A stretch of DNA of 64,000 bases from Moorena sp. SIOASIH (GCF_010671925.1 NZ_JAAHIH010000005.1:930001-994000), one strand, 5' to 3'. Positions 17,440-26,197 are shown, numbered from the stretch's first letter. Numbers and translations are program-made. The notes: generated by a model from the letters alone, not told the origin.

Positions 17440-18187
17440 AGCCTTGGAAATCGTCTTTTATGGAACTTCCGGTTGGTTTGACAGCACATCAGGTGCTACT
17501 AATTGTGTAGGGGTATTTGTAAATGATAGAGATATTGTTTTGTTTGACTTAGGCACTGGGGTTAGAAAAATAGACAGAGAAAGCGTTCGTGGTAAAAATG
17601 TTACTGTTATGCTTTCACACCTGCATTTAGACCACTGTTATGGGCTACATATTTTACCGATGTTCCAGCCCGCTTCCTTGAGGATTGTTATCCATGAAAG
17701 TCTAAAGAGTTACTTGGAGACTTTGTTTTCTTTTCCGTTTGTGAAACCGAGGGATAAACTAGGATTTCCTGTTGAGATTCGAGTGGCTAAAGATACAACC
17801 TTGAATTTCGATAATTTTACCATAAAGACTCAAGCTTTAAAACATAATACTCCAGTGATAGGCGCTCAATTACACTTAGAGAACAAATCTATTTGTTATT
17901 GTGTTGATACCATTTTATGCGATTCTCTCTTGAGTCTAACTAAGGATTGCGAGATTCTCATTGCTGAATCTTGCCCGGTTGGAGGAAAAAAAACAAATGG
18001 ATTTCATCTTGACTTAGAGCAACTTAAGGCAGTGCTAACTGCTACTCATGCTGAGAAGGTGATCATAACTCATTTTGGGGCTCGACAGTATCCAGATCTT
18101 AAAACCAAAGAGTTGCTGTTTACATCTATAAAGGATTTTCATCACAATATCGTTATGGCTTACGATGGTCTGATTATCCGGAGTTGA
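17423..18187 (+). CDS. Metallo-beta-lactamase-fold hydrolase (RNase Z-like fold)
   Basis: 254 residues from ATG 17423. A TTG at 17444, preceded by GAGGAG at good spacing, would give a shorter start (M-E-I-V-F-Y-G-T-S-G) and may be the real one. Zinc motif H-L-H-L-D-H is at 66-71; further ligands are probably H in L-K-H-N-T-P, D in C-V-D-T and H in I-I-T-H-F-G-A-R. The single-domain architecture resembles RNase Z/PhnP-type enzymes. Lying inside a glycosyl/sulfotransferase operon, it may hydrolyse a nucleotide-type intermediate; this is speculation. Confidence 0.8.
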   Translation: MKEETKALEIVFYGTSGWFDSTSGATNCVGVFVNDRDIVLFDLGTGVRKIDRESVRGKNVTVMLSHLHLDHCYGLHILPMFQPASLRIVIHESLKSYLETLFSFPFVKPRDKLGFPVEIRVAKDTTLNFDNFTIKTQALKHNTPVIGAQLHLENKSICYCVDTILCDSLLSLTKDCEILIAESCPVGGKKTNGFHLDLEQLKAVLTATHAEKVIITHFGARQYPDLKTKELLFTSIKDFHHNIVMAYDGLIIRS

Positions 18188-18195
18188 CATAACTT

Positions 18196-18729
18196 ATGTT
18201 TTCAAATGTTTTTGTTTTATGTACCGGAAGATGTGGCTCTACAACATTTGCTCAAGCATGTCAGCATATTACAAACTATACAGTATCTCACGAATCTAGA
18301 ATATCTTTGATAGGAGATAAGCGCCTTCAATATTATCGAAATCATATTGAAGTAGATAATAGGTTGTCGTGGTTTCTCGGTTCCTTGGATAAAAAATATG
18401 GAGATTGTGCTTTTTATGTACATTTAAAGCGGGATATCATGTCAACCGCTAAAAGTTATGCAAAACGCCTAGATAGTCCTATAATTTTAGGTTACTCATA
18501 ATCAATAATTATTCCTAAAAATTTTCATCACGAACGACTTGATGTTTGTATTGATTACTGTAACACCGTCAATGCTAATATTGAATTATTTATCAAAAAT
18601 AAAAGTCATTAAATGGAATTTAATCTAGAAAATGCTCAGGAAGATTTTGGTAAATTTTGGAGCATAATTAGTGCTCAAGGAAATTATGCTATCGCCGTAA
18701 AAGAGTGGAAAAAAAAATATAATGCTTAG
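18196..18729 (+). pseudogene. Sulfotransferase-like gene with two in-frame stops
   Basis: A single reading frame from ATG 18196 to TAG 18729 reads as one 177-codon sulfotransferase-like protein, interrupted by TAA at 18499-18501 and TAA at 18610-18612; no frameshift is needed. The start F-V-L-C-T-G-R-C-G-S-T-T-F is a PAPS 5'-phosphosulfate loop, Y-V-H-L-K-R-D is the 3'-phosphate region, and the end (F-N-L-E-N-A-Q-E-D-F-G-K-F-W) still looks like protein. Members transfer sulfate from PAPS. The frame is recently inactivated, or stop codons would have to be read through. Confidence 0.8.
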
Positions 18730-18807
18730 GCGTTCCTGAAAATTGAATGGTTATCACAGCACTTTTAAGGTTGGTACTGATGATTCTTTCTAATCTGGAT
18801 TTGATAT

Positions 18808-19626
18808 ATGAAAAGGGATATAAGCAAACACTATATTATTATTGGTGCGATGAAATGCGGAACAACTTCGCTGTTTCATTCCTTGTCTAAAAACTGCCCA
18901 TCAATCAACCCATCGAGGGTGAAGGATACTAAATTTTTTGTGGATCGAGATAGAGGAGGCAACTGGGAAAGAGGTATCGACTGGTATTTAGCAATGTTTC
19001 CTCCCTTAAATGGAATAAAGCTGGAAGCTTCTACCCACTATACAAAGTATCCAGACTATCCAGGGGTCCCGGCGCGAATCAAGCAAGTCTTGAAAAACGT
19101 TAAATTGATTTATCTAGTTCGAGATCCATTACAGCGATCGATTTCCCATTTTTTTCATAACTTGTTAGTCGATAGAGAAAAATTGGATATCAATCAAGCC
19201 CTTTCAAATAGTCGTAATAAATATATTAATTATAGCGATTATGCCCTACAGTTATCTCAGTATTATGATTATTTCGCTCCCGAAGATATTGTGATCATTA
19301 ATATAGTCGAAGAAGAGTACCGAGAAAAGTCCTTAGAAGCATTAAAGCATTTTTTAGGAATAGAAACAAGTAATCCCTTCGTGCTAGACCGTAGCAACAC
19401 TGTCAAAGACAACTTTGTGAAAGCCGATAAAAATCTAAACATCGCTCCAGACATCATTAATTCTTCAGAGAATAAAATTGAGCTAGCTTTAAAATTTGGG
19501 TTGAGCCATGATAATCTTATAAAAATGATTGAGCTTTGTAGGGTAAATGCTGTAAAATTTAAAAAATATTATCCATTTACCATAGACCACTGGCTAGACA
19601 AGTATAAAAATTATTTACTATATTAA
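18808..19626 (+). CDS. PAPS-dependent sulfotransferase
   Basis: 272 residues. The PAPS 5'-phosphosulfate loop I-I-I-G-A-M-K-C-G-T-T-S-L-F (10-23) and the 3'-phosphate motif L-V-R-D-P-L-Q-R-S-I-S-H (103-114) are both intact. H77 in E-A-S-T-H-Y lies where the acceptor pocket is expected. No signal peptide, so sulfation would be cytosolic. It is part of the co-directional cluster before an MFS transporter. Substrate unknown; a carbohydrate or lipid is likely from the neighbouring glycosyltransferases. Confidence 0.85.
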   Translation: MKRDISKHYIIIGAMKCGTTSLFHSLSKNCPSINPSRVKDTKFFVDRDRGGNWERGIDWYLAMFPPLNGIKLEASTHYTKYPDYPGVPARIKQVLKNVKLIYLVRDPLQRSISHFFHNLLVDREKLDINQALSNSRNKYINYSDYALQLSQYYDYFAPEDIVIINIVEEEYREKSLEALKHFLGIETSNPFVLDRSNTVKDNFVKADKNLNIAPDIINSSENKIELALKFGLSHDNLIKMIELCRVNAVKFKKYYPFTIDHWLDKYKNYLLY

Positions 19627-19665
19627 TTTTGATTATATGATAAATTTTAATCTTAAAATATACCA

Positions 19666-20583
19666 ATGGTGATTGCCCCAAAAATAGTCTATTATCCTGA
19701 TGTTACCCTTGACGATCTAGATGCGGGAGTGATTGTCGCTTATCCATTGCCCGATGAAACCCATGCTTATTATGCAGTCCCAAATTTCCTGATTATTGGC
19801 GCACAGAAATGCGGCACTCGCGAACTGCATACCTGGCTCGATCAGCATCCCAATCTTAAAGGTGCGCCTGAAGAGTGCCATTTTTTTGATGAAGTCATAG
19901 ATATTGAAACTGAATGGATACGCTATCTACTCAATCCTGCTTATTTACTGTCAAGAGACAAGGAGCAGTTGTTGTCTCGTTGTATCTATACATTTGAAAA
20001 AACACCAGCTTACTTAGACAAATGGAATCGAAGTGTGCCTATTCCCGAACTGGTTCGTCGAATGATGCCCTCTGGAAAATTCATTGTTTTATTGAGGAAT
20101 CCAACGGCACGGGCTTACTCAGCTTATCAAATGGGAAGGGCAGAACAAGACGTGATAGGAGCCATTCCTGAATATGTCGATACTGATTTTGTCTCTTTGA
20201 TTAAAAGACGATTGTCAGCAAGCCAACCCGATCCCTACGATCGCCTGTTAAGCGTAGGGCACTATGCCTTGCATTTGGAAACGTGGTTGAAATATTTTTC
20301 GCGAGAACAGCTATGGGTTGTGTTATTAGAAGATTTTCAGCGATCGCCTTTTGAAGTCATGGATGAAATCCTGACATTTCTAAAATTGGCTCCCTTTGAT
20401 TACCGATCGTTGGCTGAACAAAATTCCCGTGGCTTGTGGGTGCTTCGAGGGCAAGCCTCAAAAGGAAATGCTCAGCCCTACGAACCAATTCCACAGGAAG
20501 CAAAAGCATTATTACATGAGTATTATGCTCCTTGGAATAAAAAACTGAGGCAATTAATGCCAGAACTTGATATTAAATGGTGA
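19666..20583 (+). CDS. PAPS-dependent sulfotransferase (heparan/carbohydrate type)
   Basis: 305 residues. F-L-I-I-G-A-Q-K-C-G-T-R-E-L (41-54) is the PAPS loop and F-I-V-L-L-R-N-P-T-A-R-A-Y-S-A-Y (139-154) the 3'-phosphate motif. The late W-K-Y-F-S-R-E-Q-L-W-V-V-L-L-E-D-F segment is typical of the Sulfotransfer_1 family and recalls carbohydrate N/O-sulfotransferases. It is 9 bp upstream of the MFS gene, so co-transcription is very likely. Distinct from the preceding sulfotransferase, implying two sulfation positions or substrates. Confidence 0.85.
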   Translation: MVIAPKIVYYPDVTLDDLDAGVIVAYPLPDETHAYYAVPNFLIIGAQKCGTRELHTWLDQHPNLKGAPEECHFFDEVIDIETEWIRYLLNPAYLLSRDKEQLLSRCIYTFEKTPAYLDKWNRSVPIPELVRRMMPSGKFIVLLRNPTARAYSAYQMGRAEQDVIGAIPEYVDTDFVSLIKRRLSASQPDPYDRLLSVGHYALHLETWLKYFSREQLWVVLLEDFQRSPFEVMDEILTFLKLAPFDYRSLAEQNSRGLWVLRGQASKGNAQPYEPIPQEAKALLHEYYAPWNKKLRQLMPELDIKW

Positions 20584-20592
20584 CAACTCGAT

Positions 20593-21885
20593 ATGCTTAA
20601 TGAAAAAGAACGCTCTCAGAATCAAAAACTTTTGATTGCGTCGAATATTGCAATTATCCCTCTTATGACCAGTTTTGGTGCTATTGATGCCAGCTTACTT
20701 CAGTTATACGCAACCAGTATCCTCGGTTTGCAAGAAAGTCAAATCGGTTTTGCCATTGGTTTACCTTCTTTACTTATACCGCTACAGATTTCAGGTATTT
20801 ATTTTGTCAAACGTTGGGGTAGTAAAACTACTCTGATGATTGGTTTTGCTTTACTATTTTTACTGCTACCATTAATGCTGATTGTGCCTATAGTGTATGG
20901 AAAAAATAAACTCTTTGGTTTTGCTTTTTTTTGTATTATTATTTTGTTGATGAATATCGTTCATAATACTACAAAAGGAGTAGCGTTTCAACCCATAATT
21001 CGGGAATCTACGCTTCCAGAAGAGCGTGGATGGTTTTTTGGTAAAATGCGACTGACTGTGAATGGGTTTAATTTACTTTTTTTTGCTATTCTTTCTGTGA
21101 CGCTAGGAGAAAAATTAGCACTTCATGATTACGCATATATAGTTGTTTTGCTGATGATGTACTGTTTAGTTGCAGGACTCATAACTTATAAAATCAAAAT
21201 TTATGAAAATAGTCAATCTCCCTATAAAATAAACCAGAATTTTTTAGATGATATCCGCGAAATATTTGCGAATCCAAAATACCGTTTATTAATAACTATT
21301 TTGACTTTATGTTTTCTTTCTTCTTTGCCCCTGTTTGTCACTTATTTAGCAATTGGGTTACAGCTTAATGCCAATTATATTTCCCAGTTAATTACATTAA
21401 ATATAGTAGGAAATCTGACTGGGATAGCAATTTGGGGGCGACTCATAGATCGCATTGGCTTTATGCGTACCATATATATTATCGTCTTAATGCTGGCAAC
21501 TGTCGGAGTGCTATGGTTATTTGTCCAACCTATTGAATTGTCCTATGGTTGGTGGCAGTTTTCATCTCTCACCCTGGTCTTAATTGCTATTATTACTGGT
21601 TTTTTACAATCGGGATTGAAAATGGCATTGCTCGTTGGGGTACACAATACTGCCACGGAGCGATCGGCAGTTACAGCATTGGCTTTCTTCAATAGTACCG
21701 GAATGATTCTGGGCAATCTAGTACCCTTCTTTGTTGGATTTTATTTAAATTTTACATTAGGAGTATGGAGATTTTCTCTGGGTGCTATTAATATTGACAG
21801 TTATCAAATGATTGGTTTATTGAGCGCTTTATTGTGTTTGCTGAGTGCTGTGATGTGTTACCGCAACCGTCAGCTGATGATATAA
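20593..21885 (+). CDS. MFS transporter
   Basis: 430 residues with about 12 hydrophobic helices and a longer central loop (residues about 203-228). The loop after helix 2 (F-V-K-R-W-G-S-K-T-T) and its counterpart in the second half (G-R-L-I-D-R-I-G-F-M-R-T) match MFS motif A positions. Located at the end of the glycosyltransferase/sulfotransferase run. I infer export or flipping of its product, but uptake cannot be excluded. Several AT-rich codon runs match the cluster and differ from the housekeeping genes. Confidence 0.8.
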   Translation: MLNEKERSQNQKLLIASNIAIIPLMTSFGAIDASLLQLYATSILGLQESQIGFAIGLPSLLIPLQISGIYFVKRWGSKTTLMIGFALLFLLLPLMLIVPIVYGKNKLFGFAFFCIIILLMNIVHNTTKGVAFQPIIRESTLPEERGWFFGKMRLTVNGFNLLFFAILSVTLGEKLALHDYAYIVVLLMMYCLVAGLITYKIKIYENSQSPYKINQNFLDDIREIFANPKYRLLITILTLCFLSSLPLFVTYLAIGLQLNANYISQLITLNIVGNLTGIAIWGRLIDRIGFMRTIYIIVLMLATVGVLWLFVQPIELSYGWWQFSSLTLVLIAIITGFLQSGLKMALLVGVHNTATERSAVTALAFFNSTGMILGNLVPFFVGFYLNFTLGVWRFSLGAINIDSYQMIGLLSALLCLLSAVMCYRNRQLMI

Positions 21886-22041
21886 GTCGATAGAGATGCT
21901 TCCTGTTCTGGGCGATCGCCATTGGATCTAATACCTCCAAATCCCAAAAGTCAGGAAGGAGGGTTAGTGGGGGCGATCGCCTCTACAAAACTGGCGGATT
22001 TATTGGCAACGGTATTCGAGCAGAATTATATTAGCTACCAA

Positions 22042-23130
22042 TCATTTAGCAGCTTTGCCATCAAAAGAAGAACAATTTCCCCCTAACCCATCCACAATGG
22101 CACAGGTATTGCTAGTAATCATGCCAATATAAGTTCCAGTATCACTCCCTTTTTCTCCTAGACCATCAGCCAATAACTTTTGGTCTGAGAGTTTAACCTT
22201 TGCTTCTCTGGCGACAGTGCCAATAACCTTATCATTTGTTGTTACTTCGGCGAAAATTGTTGGTACCTTACTTTTCTTAATCTTCTGTACCAGTTCTTTC
22301 ACCCGTGCTGCTGTCGGTGCTTCTTCTGCGCTAAGCCCTTGCAACGCATCAGAATCAGAAAAACCGTAAGCGTTAATGTAGTACCCTAGGGCATCATGGG
22401 TAGTAATTAGTTGGCGTTGGTCTTTGGGTATAGTTGCAACTTGTGCTTTTACCCAAGCATCCAACTGTTCCAGGTTAGTGGTTAGCTGTTTGGCATTCTT
22501 GGCATACAATTCCTGATCATCTGGGTTAAGTGCTGCCAGTTGGCTACGAATTACTTCTGCCATCTTGATACCATTTTGGACATCATGCCAAATATGGGGG
22601 TCGGGCTCTAGTTCCTCATCACTGTGAGCGGATCCTGTCTTTTCTTCCTCATGGTCATGGTCATGGTCATGGTCATGGTCATCCTTATGGTCATCCTTAT
22701 TGTCATCTTTTTCTTGCTCATGATCATCGTGGTGATGTGCTTCCGCCATAATTGGACTAGGCACAGCTTGATCATGCACCGCTATTTTAGGAGCTGGTGT
22801 ATTAGTGGCTTGAACTAATTTAATAACTTCTGGTTCAAAGTCGTAGCCACCGTATAGAACTAGTTGGGCTTGCTCTAGGGATTGGCGAGCTAAGGTGGTA
22901 GCTTTGTAGGTATGAGGGTCTTGACCTGGTTCAATCAGACAGGTCATATCAATGGTATCTTGGGCAATTTCTGTTGTTAAGTCACAAAGCACACTGTAGG
23001 ATGCTACCACTAGTGGCTTCTCCCTTGATGAGGTTTCGCTGCTTTCACTACAACCACCTAGTGCTACCCCAAAGGCGAGAGCACCACTAGCTAAGAGCGT
23101 CCGAAGTTTAACTGGTAAGGGTTTCAGCAT
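22042..23130 (-). CDS. znuA: Zinc/manganese ABC transporter substrate-binding lipoprotein (ZnuA-like)
   Basis: 362 residues. Signal peptide with lipobox L-G-G-C (Cys27). Cluster A-I features: P-G-Q-D-P-H-T-Y-K (first His ligand), E-P-D-P-H-I-W-H-D (second), I-T-T-H-D-A-L-G-Y-Y (third) and a C-terminal acidic ligand region. Between the first ligands lies a His/Asp-rich loop (about 131-170) typical of ZnuA and thought to gather zinc; MntC-type Mn proteins usually lack it, so Zn is favoured. Divergent from its ATPase gene across a 124-bp control region. Confidence 0.85.
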   Translation of the reverse strand: MLKPLPVKLRTLLASGALAFGVALGGCSESSETSSREKPLVVASYSVLCDLTTEIAQDTIDMTCLIEPGQDPHTYKATTLARQSLEQAQLVLYGGYDFEPEVIKLVQATNTPAPKIAVHDQAVPSPIMAEAHHHDDHEQEKDDNKDDHKDDHDHDHDHDHEEEKTGSAHSDEELEPDPHIWHDVQNGIKMAEVIRSQLAALNPDDQELYAKNAKQLTTNLEQLDAWVKAQVATIPKDQRQLITTHDALGYYINAYGFSDSDALQGLSAEEAPTAARVKELVQKIKKSKVPTIFAEVTTNDKVIGTVAREAKVKLSDQKLLADGLGEKGSDTGTYIGMITSNTCAIVDGLGGNCSSFDGKAAK

Positions 23131-23189
23131 AGATCAACCCGCTTAAATTAGTAGCTATCAAGAACAAGAATCATTTTACAAGGCTTAGC

Positions 23190-23245
23190 TGAGAACGACA
23201 ATCAGTTGCAAACACGCTAAACTATGAGAGCGGTAGTCGTTCTCA
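23190..23245. promoter_or_regulatory. Candidate Zur/Fur-type operator pair between znuA and znuC
   Basis: TGAGAACGAC (23190-23199) and its exact reverse complement GTCGTTCTCA (23236-23245) flank the shared promoter region. The first copy extends to TGAGAACGACAATCA, resembling the 7-1-7 layout of cyanobacterial Zur boxes (TGATAATNATTATCA-like). Regulation by zinc is inferred from the gene content. Confidence 0.5.
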
Positions 23246-23254
23246 CAAAACCTA

Positions 23255-23974
23255 ATGTTAGAAGTCCATAACCTAGGAGTCTGTTACCGAGACACTTGGG
23301 CGATTTGTGATATATCCTTCTCCCTCCAGCCAGGACAATTAACTGGCTTACTGGGACCCAATGGTGCTGGTAAAAGTACTATGGTCAAGGCGATGCTGGG
23401 ACTGATTCCAACAGTGAAGGGGGTAGTGAAATTGGCAGCCCGTCCCCTCCGGAGTCAATTAAAACGAGTCGCTTATGTTCCTCAGCGATCGCAAATTGAT
23501 TGGGATTATCCGATTACGGTATGGAATGTAGTCATGATGGGTCGTACAGTCCACACCGGTTGGTTTAGGTCTCCTAGTCGCCAATCTAGAGAAATTGTTA
23601 AGAATGCGTTAGAACGGGTGGGTATGTTCGAGTATCGCCACCGTCAAATTGGCGAACTCTCTGGTGGACAGCAGCAGCGGGTATTTTTAGCGCGGGCTCT
23701 AGCTCAACAAGCGGAGTTATTATTTTTTGATGAGCCATTTGTGGGCATCGACAAAAAGACGGAAGACATTATTTTTGAGGTTTTTACTGAACTTAAATCC
23801 CAAGACAAAACGTTACTAGTGATCAGCCATGACTTAGGAGAAACCTTAGCTCATTATGATCAACTCCTCTTATTGAATAAGCAACTGATTGCTGTGGGTT
23901 CAAGGGCCCAAGTGCTGACACCAGAAAACCTGAGCAAGGCTTATGGTAAGGTGATGAGTTTGGCCGCAGCTTGA
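23255..23974 (+). CDS. znuC: Metal ABC transporter ATP-binding protein (ZnuC-like)
   Basis: 239 residues. Walker A G-P-N-G-A-G-K-S-T (34-42), signature L-S-G-G-Q-Q-Q-R, Walker B L-L-F-F-D-E-P and the switch His in V-I-S-H-D-L are all present. V-P-Q-R-S-Q-I-D-W-D-Y-P is typical of Mn/Zn importers. It would power the permease encoded at 25167, from which it is now separated by about 1.2 kb. Confidence 0.9.
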   Translation: MLEVHNLGVCYRDTWAICDISFSLQPGQLTGLLGPNGAGKSTMVKAMLGLIPTVKGVVKLAARPLRSQLKRVAYVPQRSQIDWDYPITVWNVVMMGRTVHTGWFRSPSRQSREIVKNALERVGMFEYRHRQIGELSGGQQQRVFLARALAQQAELLFFDEPFVGIDKKTEDIIFEVFTELKSQDKTLLVISHDLGETLAHYDQLLLLNKQLIAVGSRAQVLTPENLSKAYGKVMSLAAA

Positions 23975-24064
23975 GGGGTGAGTTTTGAGTGCTTAGGTCT
24001 GAGTGCGGAGTGCGCTAACTCGGTCAGTCCCAGAGTTGGAGATTAATATCAATCCGTGTAGGAA

Positions 24065-24145
24065 TTGTGAGAATTTTTGTTCCCTGTTCCCTACTCCCTG
24101 TTCCCTGTTCCCTGTTCCCTGTTCCCTGTTCCCTGTTCCCTTTGG
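24065..24145. repeat. Heptanucleotide repeat (CCCTGTT)
   Basis: About ten units of TTCCCTG with one TACTCCC variant in the znuC-24247 spacer. Confidence 0.9.
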
Positions 24146-24246
24146 TAAATACCTGTTAGGGTTCACTGTTCAGCAATGAACCCAAACTAATATATACTGA
24201 TCCTTGCTGGGCTGGAAAATTGATCAAACAGGATATCACAGGACTC

Positions 24247-24729
24247 ATGACTGACTCTCAAACTGGTCGGATGTTGCTTTCCCATAACTTTGAACTATCA
24301 GACGATAGTTTCCCTGAACTAAACCGGGAAGAATTTACTCAGGTATTTGCTGAAGGATTAAGTAACTATCCATCCTTAAAGTGTCGTAAGTTAGATCATC
24401 CCCATTGGATGGTTGAAATTTTATTCCCTACTCAAGAGTTTACCCCACCTCAAGTTGGAGAATTGTGCGCTCAAGCTCTAGACGAGAAGCGGATTAGTCA
24501 AAAAAAGGGGGATTTTTTGCCAGATATCTTAATATTAGGAGGCTTAAAGAAAACTCCACCCTTAAGTAATTCTCCTGATACTCTCCAAACCGGAGAATGG
24601 GGAGTTGATGTTGTAGAAACGACCTCAGCAGAGCAATTTTTAACAGCCCTAGGATGGGAGGATAAAACAGCTGGTAAAACCATCGAGAATGTTTTCAAGA
24701 TTGAAAAAAAGAATAATGCTGCATCCTAA
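24247..24729 (+). CDS. Hypothetical protein in the zinc transporter locus
   Basis: 160 residues from ATG 24247 (M-T-D-S-Q-T-G-R-M-L-L-S-H-N-F-E-L). No signal peptide, membrane segment or recognised motif. Acidic, probably cytosolic. The order H-P-H-W-M-V-E-I-L-F-P may be structural. I do not recognise the family. It lies between znuC and the permease gene in the same direction; whether it belongs to metal handling or was inserted there is open. Confidence 0.6.
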   Translation: MTDSQTGRMLLSHNFELSDDSFPELNREEFTQVFAEGLSNYPSLKCRKLDHPHWMVEILFPTQEFTPPQVGELCAQALDEKRISQKKGDFLPDILILGGLKKTPPLSNSPDTLQTGEWGVDVVETTSAEQFLTALGWEDKTAGKTIENVFKIEKKNNAAS

Positions 24730-24923
24730 AGTTACAGCAGTTTTAAATTGAGTGATGTACAAATTATTGGGTTTTAGGGAGAAGGGAGCAGGGAGCAGTA
24801 TGAAATAGTTTGGAGGATTTTTGGTATGATTAAAAATCAGTAAGATTGTTCATAACCTATTTAGAAATGCTATATGATGTCCGGATAATGACACTTAATA
24901 AAAATCTCCCCATCTCCCCATCG

Positions 24924-25058
24924 GGTTCATCTCATTTTTATTCTTTGAGGGGGTGGTGCGTTACGGGGCTGGGTTTTTCAACACTGGGAACCGATAAAAT
25001 CAGGCCGATCCCGCCCCTAACGCACCCTACGCCACATTTATAAAAGTGAGATGCACCC
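24924..25058. mobile_element. MITE-like element, 135 bp (GGGT[G/T]CATCTCA ends)
   Basis: Left end GGGTTCATCTCATTTTTAT and right end ATAAAAGTGAGATGCACCC are near-perfect inverted repeats. The interior (GGTGGTGCGTTACGGGGC to CCGCCCCTAACGCACC) also folds back on itself. It has no coding capacity. It shares ends with 62831-63042. Confidence 0.7.
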
Positions 25059-25059
25059 T

Positions 25060-25163
25060 CCCCATCTCCCCATCTCCCCATCTCCCCATCTCCCCACACT
25101 CCCTACTCCCTACTCCCTACTCCCTACTCCCTACTCCCTACTCCCTACTCCCTACTCCCTTTT
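25060..25163. repeat. Tandem short repeats (CCATCTCC and ACTCCCT)
   Basis: Five 8-bp CATCTCCC units then about eleven 7-bp CTCCCTA units, ending 4 bp before the permease start and replacing any normal ribosome site. Confidence 0.9.
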
Positions 25164-25166
25164 ATT

Positions 25167-26060
25167 ATGAATTGGCTGATTGAGCCCCTAGGTTTTGAAT
25201 TTATGCGGAATGCGATCGCAACGGCTGTGCTGTTGGGGATATTAGGTGCAGTGGTAGGCAGCTACTTAATTGTACAACAAATGAGCCTGATTAGTAGTGT
25301 GATTGCCCATGCGGTTTTACCTGGTCTCTCAATCGCATTTTTTTTAGGAATAAATATCTCTATTGGTGCCTTTATTGCAGGTGTCCTTAGCGCTTTAGTT
25401 GTAGCGGTGATTCCTCAGCGTACGCGAGTCAAAGTGGATGCAGCAATGGCGTTGACTTTCAGCAGTTTTTTAGGTTTGGGAGTGATACTAATTACGGTGC
25501 TGAAAACTAACCAACTTGACTTAGAAAATATTCTTTTTGGTGACATCTTAGGGGTGAGACCAGGAGATGTCTGGCAAACCCTGGTGATTACAGGAGTAAT
25601 TTTACTTTTAACAAAGTTATTCTATAAAGAGCTATTATTCTATACCTTTGACCCCTTGGGAGCCCAAGCTAGCGGTTTACCGGTAAAACTAATTTATTTC
25701 GGGTTAATCTTGGCGATTACTCTCACCATTGTCGCCAGTATGCAGACGGTAGGGGTGTTGCTCGTTATTTCTATGTTAATCGGACCCGCGACTACAGCTT
25801 ATTTATTAGTAAAAGAATTACATCACATGATGGGATTAGGCTCACTAATTGGAATTTTTTCTAGTGTCAGTGGGATGTATATAAGCTATTATTTTAATTG
25901 GCCATCAGGCCCCGCTATTGTAATGGTAATCTTTGGGCTATTTTTCCTAGCATTTTTGTTTAGCCCAAGCCAAGGGATTCTCACGGAGCCAGCGATAGCA
26001 GGTCGCCCTGCTAAGTTATTGACTTTGCTGAAAGAATTATTGAGATTGAATCGAGGGTAA
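25167..26060 (+). CDS. znuB: Metal ABC transporter permease (ZnuB-like, ABC-3 family)
   Basis: 297 residues with about eight hydrophobic helices. Start M-N-W-L-I-E-P-L-G-F-E-F-M-R-N-A, the conserved S-S-V-I-A-H-A-V-L-P-G-L-S and the cytosolic coupling segment D-P-L-G-A-Q-A-S-G-L-P identify the ABC-3 family. It forms the membrane channel with ZnuC and receives metal from ZnuA. CTCCCTTTTATT directly before the ATG contains no Shine-Dalgarno, because the tandem array reaches the start. Confidence 0.85.
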   Translation: MNWLIEPLGFEFMRNAIATAVLLGILGAVVGSYLIVQQMSLISSVIAHAVLPGLSIAFFLGINISIGAFIAGVLSALVVAVIPQRTRVKVDAAMALTFSSFLGLGVILITVLKTNQLDLENILFGDILGVRPGDVWQTLVITGVILLLTKLFYKELLFYTFDPLGAQASGLPVKLIYFGLILAITLTIVASMQTVGVLLVISMLIGPATTAYLLVKELHHMMGLGSLIGIFSSVSGMYISYYFNWPSGPAIVMVIFGLFFLAFLFSPSQGILTEPAIAGRPAKLLTLLKELLRLNRG

Positions 26061-26061
26061 G

Positions 26062-26197
26062 CTATCAGCTATTAGCAATCAGCCGTCAGCTATCAGCAAT
26101 CAGCTATCAGCTATCAGTCGTCAGCAATCAGCCGTCAGCAATCAGCTATCAGCAATCAGCAATCAGCAATCAGCAATCAGCAATCAGCAATCAGCAT
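26062..26197. repeat. Heptanucleotide arrays (AGCAATC, AGCTATC, AGCCGTC)
   Basis: About 19 interleaved 7-bp units between znuB and the ATPase/nuclease pair. Confidence 0.9.

Noticed and set aside
22624..22818. Forward frame rich in VMVMV
   Set aside because: Antisense of the His/Asp-rich loop of ZnuA.
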